DNA from: Helicobacteraceae bacterium
GTDB taxonomy: Bacteria; Campylobacterota; Campylobacteria; Campylobacterales; SZUA-545
Assembly: GCA_011390075.1 (NCBI GenBank)
Contig: JAABTA010000023.1
Span: 1 to 8,441, forward strand
Length of the DNA stretch: 8,441 nucleotides
Direction: 5' to 3'
A program made the translations under genes and the position numbers. Each line of letters starts with the position of its first letter. Position 1 is the first letter of the stretch. This document shows positions 1 to 6,105 of the stretch, piece after piece. The notes under the pieces were generated by a model. It searched no databases, was not told the origin of the DNA, and saw only the letters and a list, made by a program, of their open reading frames with translations.

Positions 1-537
1 AGCAATCTCTACAACACCTTTAAGGTGTTTAAATTTATGCACATCATTTTGCACTGATCGTTTAAGATCTTCAATGTCGTGCAAAAATTTAGAGCTCTCA
101 TAAACAATAGCAAACTCCCATTTTGTAGCAAGATAGTGGGCAGCGTGAAGAATCTCTTTCTCTTTTGAATACTGCTCTTCGTTTTCAAAATAGTCTTTTA
201 TTCTTTGAAAAAAATCACCATGGTGAATAGACTTAAGAGAAGGCTCTAGCTGTTCTAGTACCCAAGAGTTAAGCTCTTCACCTTTTTCTTTGACCATCTC
301 TCTAAAAACATCGGGACGAATATCTGTAATAATAACACGGCGAAAAAATTCAAAAATACCAGCTTCGATTACTTTAAAGAGATCCACATCCTCTTCATAC
401 GAGGCGAGAAAATAGGCAATAACAAATTTATGTGCCTGTTTATCAAGTTCTGTTAAATCTACCATTCTAGGATAATCATTCCACCTCTGAATTGAGGCGG
501 AATCATAGATTATCTTGACAAGTTCTGGAGTTATCAT
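1..537 (-). CDS. HD-domain-like (YfbR-like) protein, 3' end cut off by window edge
   Basis: An open frame of 179 codons runs leftward off the window, so its C terminus is not visible. It starts MITPELVKIIYDSASIQRWN. Its ATG overlaps the gyrB stop as ATGA, which indicates translational coupling as the fourth gene of the dnaA cluster. The motifs RWNDYPR (residues 18-24), TELDKQAHK (29-37) and a helix ending in TDI (71-73) resemble the start of YfbR-type HD phosphohydrolases, and I recall similar proteins after gyrB in related genomes. The first metal-ligand His would be His36. Where YfbR has its His-Asp pair I see Glu63-Phe64, while the later Asp matches Asp72. The metal site may therefore be altered, and enzymatic activity is uncertain. 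Other His residues (105, 106, 131, 134, 153) could serve instead. That the frame is a gene is nearly certain. The family assignment is moderate and the substrate unknown. Confidence 0.72.
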   Translation of the reverse strand, partial: MITPELVKIIYDSASIQRWNDYPRMVDLTELDKQAHKFVIAYFLASYEEDVDLFKVIEAGIFEFFRRVIITDIRPDVFREMVKEKGEELNSWVLEQLEPSLKSIHHGDFFQRIKDYFENEEQYSKEKEILHAAHYLATKWEFAIVYESSKFLHDIEDLKRSVQNDVHKFKHLKGVVEIA

Positions 538-2852
538 ATATCGAGGTGTTTCACCTCTTTTGCATTATCTTCAATATATTTTCTTCTTGGTTCAACCTCA
601 TCACCCATAAAGAGTTCAAAGTTAGCACTAGCAACTATCTCTTCATCGACAATAACTTTTACAAGTCTTCTAATATCTGGGTCCATTGTTGTCTCCCACA
701 ATTGTTCTGGGTTCATCTCCCCAAGACCTTTATATCTTTGGATATAGGCACCTTTTTTAGCTTTGTCTTCCACCTCTTGCAAAACCTCTAAAACATCTTT
801 ATTGAATACAGTTTCGTGGTTTCTCTCTCTGAGTTTTTCAAAAACATATTTCGCTTCTACAAAAATAGGGTGGGTAAACATCTCATCATTAATGAGTATC
901 TCTTCAAGACCTTTGCTTGTCTGTACATAGATATGAATTTTCTCTTCATTGACTGTCTTATTTAAAACATTATAGCCTATACCTGCAAGAAAGATCTCTA
1001 TCTCTTTATAGAGATCTTTGTTATCCAATGCTAGTAGCCTATCTTCTTCTATCAGTAGTCTTACAAGTTTTATGAGAGAGAATCGTTTTTCTAGATCATA
1101 AAGGAGATCTTTATAGTGAGCAGCAATTTTTAACAGCTCTTTAAGATCTCGCTCTCCAATGCCTTCAAACTCCATTTGTGCCACACCATTTTCAATTAAA
1201 TACTCATCAAGGGCTCTATTATCTTTAAGATAAAGCTCATTTTTCCCTTTTTTGTATCTATAAAGAGGTGGCTGTGCAATATAGAGATAGCCCTCATCTA
1301 CTAATGGTCTTAGATATCTATAAAAGAAAGTAAGTAAAAGAGTTTGAATATGGCTACCATCAACATCGGCGTCAGTCATAATAATAACTTTTTTATATCT
1401 GAGCTTTTCAATATCAAAATCATCACCAATGCCACATCCTAGGGCAGTAATCATATTTTTGATCTCTTCAGAGGTTAAAATTTTGTCTATTCTGGCTTTC
1501 TCGACATTTAAGATCTTACCCTTTAGAGGGAGTATTGCCTGAAACTCTCTGTTTCTACCCTGCTTGGCAGAACCACCTGCTGAGTCACCTTCAACAAGGT
1601 AAATTTCTGTTGTGTCAGGATCTTTACTGGAGCAATCTGCCAATTTTCCAGGGAGTGTTCCAACGGTTATTTTCTCTTTATTTCTTGTCAGTTCTCTTGC
1701 TCTTTTTGCTGCGTCTCTACCTTTGGCTGCTAAAAGAACTTTTTGCATAATTGCTTTGGCATCTACAGGATTTTCTTCAAAATATTTTTGCAGTGCTGAG
1801 TTGATAAATTTTTGAATAAGGGGTCGTACATACGAAGAGCCTAGCTTCCCTTTTGTTTGCCCTTCAAACTGTGGTTCTGGAATTCTTACACTTACAATTG
1901 CAATTAAGCCCTCTTTTGTATCGTCTCCTGTGATTTTAACGCCCTTCTCTTTTGCATTGGCGTTATCATCAATATATTTAGAGATGACTCTTGTCAGTCC
2001 TGCACGAAATCCTGCTTCGTGGGTACCACCATCTGGCGTTTTAATATTATTAACAAATGACATCACTTTTTCTGAATAGCTCGAGGTGTACATTAGGGCA
2101 ATATCTGCTTCTATATCTTCAATTTTTTCAGTGACAAAAATGACTTGACTTAGAGGCTCTTTTTCATTGAGGTCTGCAACAAATTGTCCAATACCCCCAG
2201 CAAAATTAAAGCTCTCTTTCACTCCATCTCTTTCATCAGAAAGGGTGATAGTGATTTTTGGATTTAAATAAGCGATCTGCTTAAATCGTGTTTTTAAGAT
2301 CTCTCTCTCAAAATTAACAGTTTCAAAGATCTCATCATCTGGAATAAATTCAATTTGTGTTCCAGTTTTTTTTGTATTTCCTGTTATTTCTAGAGGTGCA
2401 ACGGGAATACCTTGCTTAAAATCTTGCTCGTGTACTTTTCCCTCTCTTTTAACCGTTAGATGGAGCTCCTTTGCCAATGCATTAACAACAGAGACACCAA
2501 CCCCATGAAGTCCTCCTGAAACCTTGTAGGTGTCTTTGTCAAATTTTCCACCAGCGTGGAGCACAGTTAATGCTACAGTTGCAGCAGAGATTCCCTCCCC
2601 TTCGTGGATATCTGTTGGAATGCCTCTGGCATTATCTTTAATAATAGCACTTCCTCGTTTGGTAAGAGTTATTTCTATCTCACTTCCAAAACCAGCCATT
2701 GCTTCATCAATAGAGTTATCTACAACTTCATAGATTAAGTGATGTAGACCTCCAACAGATGTATCTCCAATATACATCCCAGGTCGTTTTCTCACAGCTT
2801 CTAGTCCCTTGAGGACCTTAATATTTCCAGCACCGTAATCTTTTTGTTCCAT
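534..2852 (-). CDS. gyrB: DNA gyrase subunit B
   Basis: The 772-residue ATPase subunit of DNA gyrase works with GyrA (not in this window) to introduce negative supercoils using ATP. The N-terminal GHKL ATPase domain has Glu42 and Asn46 in EVVDNSIDEA, Asp73 in DNARGIP, and the glycine-rich lid GGLHGVGVS at 113-121. QTKGKLG at 332-338 carries the transducer lysine. The Toprim domain has EGDSAGG (421-427) and DADVDGSH (494-501), which hold the metal-binding acidic residues. The GyrB tail signature QRYKGLGEMN lies at 705-714. The length fits short-form GyrB proteins without the E. coli-type insert. EGDSAGG and QRYKGLGEMNPEQLWETTMD favour GyrB over ParE, as does the position after dnaN. The start is ATG behind TAAGGA (2861-2866), 8 to 9 bases away. 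It lies 17 bp after dnaN, and its TGA overlaps the next start, so it is co-transcribed. Confidence 0.99.
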   Translation of the reverse strand: MEQKDYGAGNIKVLKGLEAVRKRPGMYIGDTSVGGLHHLIYEVVDNSIDEAMAGFGSEIEITLTKRGSAIIKDNARGIPTDIHEGEGISAATVALTVLHAGGKFDKDTYKVSGGLHGVGVSVVNALAKELHLTVKREGKVHEQDFKQGIPVAPLEITGNTKKTGTQIEFIPDDEIFETVNFEREILKTRFKQIAYLNPKITITLSDERDGVKESFNFAGGIGQFVADLNEKEPLSQVIFVTEKIEDIEADIALMYTSSYSEKVMSFVNNIKTPDGGTHEAGFRAGLTRVISKYIDDNANAKEKGVKITGDDTKEGLIAIVSVRIPEPQFEGQTKGKLGSSYVRPLIQKFINSALQKYFEENPVDAKAIMQKVLLAAKGRDAAKRARELTRNKEKITVGTLPGKLADCSSKDPDTTEIYLVEGDSAGGSAKQGRNREFQAILPLKGKILNVEKARIDKILTSEEIKNMITALGCGIGDDFDIEKLRYKKVIIMTDADVDGSHIQTLLLTFFYRYLRPLVDEGYLYIAQPPLYRYKKGKNELYLKDNRALDEYLIENGVAQMEFEGIGERDLKELLKIAAHYKDLLYDLEKRFSLIKLVRLLIEEDRLLALDNKDLYKEIEIFLAGIGYNVLNKTVNEEKIHIYVQTSKGLEEILINDEMFTHPIFVEAKYVFEKLRERNHETVFNKDVLEVLQEVEDKAKKGAYIQRYKGLGEMNPEQLWETTMDPDIRRLVKVIVDEEIVASANFELFMGDEVEPRRKYIEDNAKEVKHLDI

Positions 2853-2869
2853 CTATTGTGTCCTTAAAG

Positions 2870-3937
2870 TTAGAGAATTATTGGCATTATTATTGTTAGG
2901 AAGTTATTACTCACTAACTGAAATGGTGTATTTGGTTCATTAAATCCAATACCAAAGCTATCGGTATCTATATTGGATAAAAAGTCAATCATATATCTTG
3001 AGTTAATCGCAACGCTAAAAGGTGTCTCTATTGCTATCGTTGTTTCAATAGCTGTTTTTGCTTCCATATTGTCATTACTGAGGCTTTCAAAAATAAGTCT
3101 ATTATTCTCAAAGGTTATTTTTATCTCTGGGGAGATAATGTTGACCTGTTTAATAGCATCTATAATTGGCATTTTTGGAAGATTAAAATTGTATTTGAGC
3201 TCTCTTGGAATAATTCTTTCGTAATCTGGGAATTTTCCATTAATGACTTTTGTAAAAAAGAAGTAGTTATCACTTTTGATAATAAAGTTTGTTTGATCAT
3301 ACAAAAGCTCAATATCACTGGCAAAAAGTTTTTGTATTTCTGATATGGCTCTTTTAGGAATAATTAAAGAGAGTAGCTTTTCTGAATCGTTATCAATTTT
3401 AAAAACAGCTAATCTTCTTGTGTCTGTTGAAGCAATGTTAATAACACTATTTCTAATATCTATTAAAGCACCATTGAGTTCAAATTTTGGATTGTTATTA
3501 GCAATAGCTGGATTAACCTTTTTAAAGGCGTTCATAAGTTTAACACTATTGATATCTATTTTAGGAAGATCTTGTGAATCTGGTAGTTTTGGAAACTCAT
3601 CTGCATTAAAAGAGGGAAGTTTATAGTTAGATCGGTTTTGTTTTATATGAACCTCGTCACCTTCTCTATAGATATTAATCTCTCCATCTTTCAAGATTCT
3701 AATGACATCAAGTATCTTTTTCCCATTACAAGTAGCAATACCATTTTCTTGGGTTTTAACACTATTATGTTTAATCTCTAAACCCATCTCATAGTCTGTT
3801 GCTTTTAGCGATAGAGTGTTATCAGTCGTAAAAATAAGAATATGAGAAGTTATCTCCGCATTATCTTTTTTCTCTAGAAAGGGTTGGAGTGAAGAGAGCA
3901 TATTCTCTATAACAGATTTGTCAACTAAAAGATTCAT
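2870..3937 (-). CDS. dnaN: DNA polymerase III beta sliding clamp
   Basis: The 355-residue beta clamp forms a dimeric ring around DNA, tethers DNA polymerase III, and is a landing site for other replication and repair proteins. Family landmarks are HILI...LSLKATDYEMGL in the first domain (about 32-53), STDTRRLAVFK at 170-180 in the second, PKRAISEIQKLF at 194-205, and KVINGKFPDYERIIP at 230-244. The C terminus ends TIIMPIIL, which corresponds to the MPMRL-type end that shapes the partner-binding pocket. It is about ten residues shorter than the E. coli protein, which is normal for this group. The start is ATG with AAAGGGA five to six bases upstream. It is separated from dnaA by 160 bp containing the presumed origin, so it may have its own promoter as well as read-through from dnaA. 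Confidence 0.98.
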   Translation of the reverse strand: MNLLVDKSVIENMLSSLQPFLEKKDNAEITSHILIFTTDNTLSLKATDYEMGLEIKHNSVKTQENGIATCNGKKILDVIRILKDGEINIYREGDEVHIKQNRSNYKLPSFNADEFPKLPDSQDLPKIDINSVKLMNAFKKVNPAIANNNPKFELNGALIDIRNSVINIASTDTRRLAVFKIDNDSEKLLSLIIPKRAISEIQKLFASDIELLYDQTNFIIKSDNYFFFTKVINGKFPDYERIIPRELKYNFNLPKMPIIDAIKQVNIISPEIKITFENNRLIFESLSNDNMEAKTAIETTIAIETPFSVAINSRYMIDFLSNIDTDSFGIGFNEPNTPFQLVSNNFLTIIMPIIL

Positions 3938-3945
3938 TTGTTTCC

Positions 3946-3980
3946 CTTTATATATTTAAATAAAGTAATAGTAGTAGTAT
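3946..3980. promoter_or_regulatory. Probable DNA unwinding element with DnaA-trio array
   Basis: The plus strand reads an AT-only or near AT-only stretch (TTTATATATTTAAATAAAG), then TAA TAG TAG TAG TAT at 3966-3980. TAG-type trinucleotides in register beside a DnaA box are the DnaA-trio motif, which guides DnaA onto single-stranded DNA. The nearest DnaA-like box begins 13 bases further on, in the expected direction. A minus-strand TATACT (3976-3981) sits inside the array and could be the -10 of a dnaN promoter. No convincing -35 goes with it. Confidence 0.65.
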
Positions 3981-3993
3981 ATCTAAGTGTTTA

Positions 3994-4002
3994 TGTGAAA
4001 AA
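3994..4002 (-). promoter_or_regulatory. DnaA-like box (oriC dnaN side)
   Basis: The minus strand reads TTTTTCACA, eight of nine matches to TTATTCACA. It is the box closest to the TAG-triplet array and is oriented opposite to the pair at 4054-4072. Confidence 0.6.
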
Positions 4003-4053
4003 GCCTAACAGAGTCCAATTTCATTAACTTTTTGTAGTGAAAAGAATCTGAGA

Positions 4054-4072
4054 CTATTCACACTTGTTCACA
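4054..4072 (+). promoter_or_regulatory. Tandem pair of DnaA-like boxes
   Basis: The plus strand has CTATTCACA (4054-4062) and TTGTTCACA (4064-4072). Each is one mismatch from TTATTCACA, both have the same orientation, and their starts are 10 bp apart, so they lie on the same helical face. Both sit between the dnaA stop and the unwinding element. Confidence 0.7.
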
Positions 4073-4097
4073 AAAACTACTTCTGCATTTATCTATC

Positions 4098-5417
4098 CTA
4101 ATCGTCTTTTGATGATATTTTATTAGAAAGCAACTCTATTTTGCTTTTAAAATTTGCATCACTCTCTATCATCTCATCTACTTTTTTTAGCGCTTTACTC
4201 ACAGCTGAGTGATCTTTCATACCAAAGTACTTCGCAATGGTTGGCATGGAGTTGTGGGTGAGCTCTCTTGTGAGGTAAAACACCATTCTTCTTGCCATAA
4301 CAATTTTATTGACACGAGATCTTGAACGGATTTCCGATGGTTTTATATTATTCTCTTTACTCACAGTATCTATAATCTCTTCTATGGTGATGTTTTCTTT
4401 TTTCTCTTTGATATGATCTTTTAATGTATCTTTTGCTAGTTCAAGATCTATAGGTTTGCCTATCATTTTAGAAAAGGCGTTGAGTTTAATAATAATTCCC
4501 TCTATTTCACGGATATTCTCATCAATACTTGTGGCAATAAATTGAATAATTTCACTATCTAAGTAGATTTGGTCAATTTCACATTTTTTCTTAATAATAG
4601 CTATTTTTGTTTCAAGTTCTGGGGTTTGAATATCCACCACCTGACCCCACTGAAAACGGCTTTTAAGCCTATCTTCTAATCCTGCAATCTGTCTAGGAAA
4701 CTTATCGGCTGTAAGAACAATCTGTTTATCATTTTTATGGAGTTCTTCAAAGGTGTGAAAAAACTCTTGCTGAGTCTCTTCCTTTCTTGAAAGGAACTGA
4801 ATATCATCAATTAAAAGCAGGTCGCAGTTTCTATATTTTTCTCTAAATCGTTGCATAGAGTGGTTTTGCAAGTTATAGACAAAATCGTTCATAAACTGCT
4901 CGGCTGTTAAATAGATGACAGTTTTTTTCTTATTGTTATACTCATTGCCAATAGCTTGGAGAAGATGGGTTTTCCCTAGACCTACCCCACCATAAATAAA
5001 GACAGGATTATAAGTACCTGCAGGGTTTTCTGTGATTGTTTTTCCAATAGAGTAGGCAAATTGATTGGAACTGCCCACAACAAAACTATCAAAGGTATAA
5101 GATGGATTGAGTTTGGTACTTTTACTTGTTTTTGTTTCGCTAATGTGGCTCTCTTGGAGTTTTTTTCTAGAATTTTTTTTACTTTTTACACTAATTTCTA
5201 TTTTTGGCCGTATTTTTGTGTGTGTTTCAAAAAAGTCCGCTATTTTTGTGGCGTATTTTGTTTTGATCCACCCAGCAACTAAAGGATTGATTGTCTCAAG
5301 ATAACAGAGATCCGATTTAGATTTTTTTTCGTTATAGTTTAAATTTTTAATGTATCTCTCATACTCTGACGAGGGAATTGACTGTTTTAACTCTTTTTTA
5401 ATTACTTCAAAAATCAA
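4098..5417 (-). CDS. dnaA: Chromosomal replication initiator protein DnaA
   Basis: DnaA binds DnaA boxes at oriC, assembles in its ATP form and opens the duplex. I place the start at the TTG at 5417-5415, which gives 439 residues beginning (M)IFEVIKKELKQSIP. AAAAGGA (5424-5430) ends six bases upstream of it, and DnaA homologues begin at this point. An ATG 15 codons upstream (5462) would add an untypical cysteine-rich tail and has no good ribosome site. In 439-residue numbering, the N-terminal helical domain spans about 1-75 and a basic linker about 76-103. The AAA+ core has Walker A GGVGLGKT (143-150), Walker B LLLIDD (200-205) and the arginine-finger box RLKSRF (250-255). Domain IV has the DNA-binding signature around LTHNSMPTIAKYFGMKDHSA (386-405). 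It is divergent from ruvC and flanked on both sides by DnaA-like boxes, which suggests autoregulation. Confidence 0.98.
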   Translation of the reverse strand: MIFEVIKKELKQSIPSSEYERYIKNLNYNEKKSKSDLCYLETINPLVAGWIKTKYATKIADFFETHTKIRPKIEISVKSKKNSRKKLQESHISETKTSKSTKLNPSYTFDSFVVGSSNQFAYSIGKTITENPAGTYNPVFIYGGVGLGKTHLLQAIGNEYNNKKKTVIYLTAEQFMNDFVYNLQNHSMQRFREKYRNCDLLLIDDIQFLSRKEETQQEFFHTFEELHKNDKQIVLTADKFPRQIAGLEDRLKSRFQWGQVVDIQTPELETKIAIIKKKCEIDQIYLDSEIIQFIATSIDENIREIEGIIIKLNAFSKMIGKPIDLELAKDTLKDHIKEKKENITIEEIIDTVSKENNIKPSEIRSRSRVNKIVMARRMVFYLTRELTHNSMPTIAKYFGMKDHSAVSKALKKVDEMIESDANFKSKIELLSNKISSKDD

Positions 5418-5423
5418 ACAAAA

Positions 5424-5430
5424 TCCTTTT
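5424..5430 (-). promoter_or_regulatory. Ribosome binding site that fixes the TTG start of dnaA
   Basis: On the minus strand AAAAGGA is followed by six bases and then TTG ATT TTT GAA, which begins the conserved DnaA N terminus. It lies inside the frame of the longer ATG candidate at 5462, which lacks a comparable site, so it favours the TTG start. Confidence 0.8.
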
Positions 5431-5466
5431 ATTGCTATTATTCTACAAAAAATATTCTTCACTAGA

Positions 5467-5524
5467 CTTCTAAGAAGAGCGACAAGGTCGCGGGGGCGCT
5501 TCCCTTTGCCATTTGTTGGAAAGG
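5467..5524. repeat. GC-rich hairpin cluster in the dnaA leader
   Basis: Three adjacent inverted repeats lie here. CTTCT-A-AGAAG is at 5467-5477. GCGAC-AAG-GTCGC is at 5479-5491. CCTTTGCC pairs with GGAAAGG across seven bases at 5503-5524, with one bulged G. The 32 bases from 5479 to 5510 are about 70% GC (23 of 32), against a surrounding composition in the mid-thirties. The cluster falls inside the predicted dnaA 5' leader. No run of T follows on the minus strand in a way that makes a clear terminator, though a T6 tract lies about 20 bases downstream. Confidence 0.5.
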
Positions 5525-5527
5525 CAG

Positions 5528-5533
5528 ATTATA
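5528..5533 (-). promoter_or_regulatory. Probable dnaA promoter -10 element
   Basis: A perfect TATAAT on the minus strand is followed by a GC-rich discriminator (CTGCC), reminiscent of growth-rate-controlled stable-RNA promoters. No good -35 hexamer lies 17 bp upstream, which is common in Campylobacterota. Transcription would begin near 5521 and give dnaA a leader of about 100 bases. A second, weaker -10 candidate (TAGAAT) lies closer to dnaA, around 5440. Confidence 0.55.
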
Positions 5534-5543
5534 GGGGCAAGCG

Positions 5544-5564
5544 TGTGAATATAGATGTGAAAGA
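5544..5564 (-). promoter_or_regulatory. Pair of DnaA-like boxes upstream of dnaA
   Basis: The minus strand carries ATATTCACA (5544-5552, eight of nine matches to TTATTCACA) and the weaker TCTTTCACA (5556-5564, seven of nine). Both have the same orientation, with starts 12 bp apart. They cover the spacer and -35 zone of the probable dnaA promoter, where bound DnaA could repress its own gene. Confidence 0.55.
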
Positions 5565-5574
5565 GCGTGAAACT

Positions 5575-6057
5575 ATGAGAATCTTAGGAATAGATCCAGG
5601 AACCAACAAGTGTGGCTATGCAATTTTAGATGTGAATAAAAAAAATATGCAACTGGTGGAAGCGGGATTTATAAAAATAAAAACTTCCACTCTTCAACAG
5701 CAATTAAGTGAACTCATTGAAGGACTAGATCTTGTTATTGCTAATACTGTAATAGATGAAGTTGCCATAGAAGATATCTTTTTTGCCCACAATCCAAAAA
5801 CTGTTATCAGACTCGCCCAGTTTCGTGGGGCGCTGTCACTTAAAATTATTCAAGATCTAGGCTTCTTTAGCGAATACACCCCTTTGCAAGTAAAAAAGGC
5901 AGTGACAGGAAAAGGCAAAGCCACCAAAGAACAAGTTGCCTACATGGTGAAGATACTTTTAGGAATAAAAAGAGAGATAAGACCTTTTGATATAACAGAT
6001 GCTATTGCTGTGGCAATAACCCATGGTCAAAGAAAAAGATTAGATGGGAGTGTATAA
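5575..6057 (+). CDS. ruvC: Holliday-junction resolvase RuvC
   Basis: The 160-residue endonuclease cuts Holliday junctions symmetrically and acts with the RuvAB branch-migration motor in recombinational repair. The four acidic catalytic positions of the family are present: Asp7 in GIDPGTNKCGYA, Glu66 in AIEDIFFAHNPKT, and Asp139 and Asp142 in RPFDITDAIAVA. YTPLQVKKAVTGKGKATKEQV (around 101-121) matches the family's conserved basic segment. The length is normal. I chose the ATG before RILGIDPG because homologues begin there. The frame is open far upstream, through the intergenic region and antisense to dnaA, but that extension is not RuvC-like. GAAAGAG about nine bases before the ATG is a modest ribosome site, and an in-frame GTG at 5557 is the only near alternative. 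It is divergent from dnaA. Confidence 0.97.
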   Translation: MRILGIDPGTNKCGYAILDVNKKNMQLVEAGFIKIKTSTLQQQLSELIEGLDLVIANTVIDEVAIEDIFFAHNPKTVIRLAQFRGALSLKIIQDLGFFSEYTPLQVKKAVTGKGKATKEQVAYMVKILLGIKREIRPFDITDAIAVAITHGQRKRLDGSV

Positions 6058-6105
6058 AAGGCACAAATTTTGCATGCAGGTTTAAAAACTTGAAGGCCTG
6101 TTAAT
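6058..6105 (+). other. Short gap between ruvC and the outer-membrane protein gene
   Basis: These 48 bases contain the ribosome site GAAGG (6092-6096), nine bases before the next ATG, and a perfect 8-bp palindrome TGCATGCA (6071-6078). I see no TATAAT-like box and no terminator hairpin, so the next gene may be read from the ruvC transcript. Confidence 0.45.

Larger units (their letters stand above)
3938..4097. other. Putative oriC, unwinding half (dnaA-dnaN intergenic region)
   Basis: This 160-bp gap lies where H. pylori has its oriC2. From right to left it holds two same-direction DnaA-like boxes (4054-4062 and 4064-4072), an oppositely oriented one (3994-4002), a TAG-triplet array (3966-3980) and an AT-rich tract (about 3946-3965). 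This is the order expected of a bacterial basal unwinding system: boxes, then DnaA-trio, then the melting region. The boxes deviate by one base each from TTATTCACA. The assignment rests on position and motif order. No GC-skew calculation or DnaA-binding test was possible. Confidence 0.78.
5418..5574. other. dnaA-ruvC divergent intergenic region, possible second half of oriC
   Basis: This 157-bp gap between the divergent starts of dnaA and ruvC contains two DnaA-like boxes, a probable dnaA promoter, a short GC-rich hairpin segment and an AT-rich stretch with the dnaA ribosome site. In H. pylori the origin is bipartite with box clusters on both sides of dnaA, and this region would correspond to its upstream part. 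Fewer boxes are recognisable here than in H. pylori oriC1, so it could simply be the autoregulatory promoter. Confidence 0.5.

Noticed and set aside
13..29. Inverted repeat AACACCTT-T-AAGGTGTT near the left edge
   Set aside because: It lies inside the HD-like coding sequence, encodes ordinary residues, and one such 8-bp palindrome is expected by chance in a window of this size.
1001..1019. 19-base identity between gyrB (1001-1019) and murG (8321-8339)
   Set aside because: Both encode the same short peptide KDLYKE with the same codons and contain the frequent AGATCT word. There is no longer similarity, so it is not a mobile or recombination repeat.
5418..5462. ATG at 5462 as the dnaA start (454 residues)
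   Set aside because: The extra 15 residues do not resemble DnaA, no ribosome site precedes this ATG, and a strong one lies inside the extension in front of the TTG.
5461..5550. GC-rich segment considered as a tRNA gene
   Set aside because: No cloverleaf can be drawn: there is no T-loop motif (GGTTCGAATCC type), no plausible anticodon arm and no acceptor pairing.
5350..5574. Long N-terminal extension of the ruvC frame, open back to an ATG at 5350
   Set aside because: Most of it is antisense to dnaA, its translation is not RuvC-like, and the catalytic domain begins at MRILGIDPG (5575), where homologues start.
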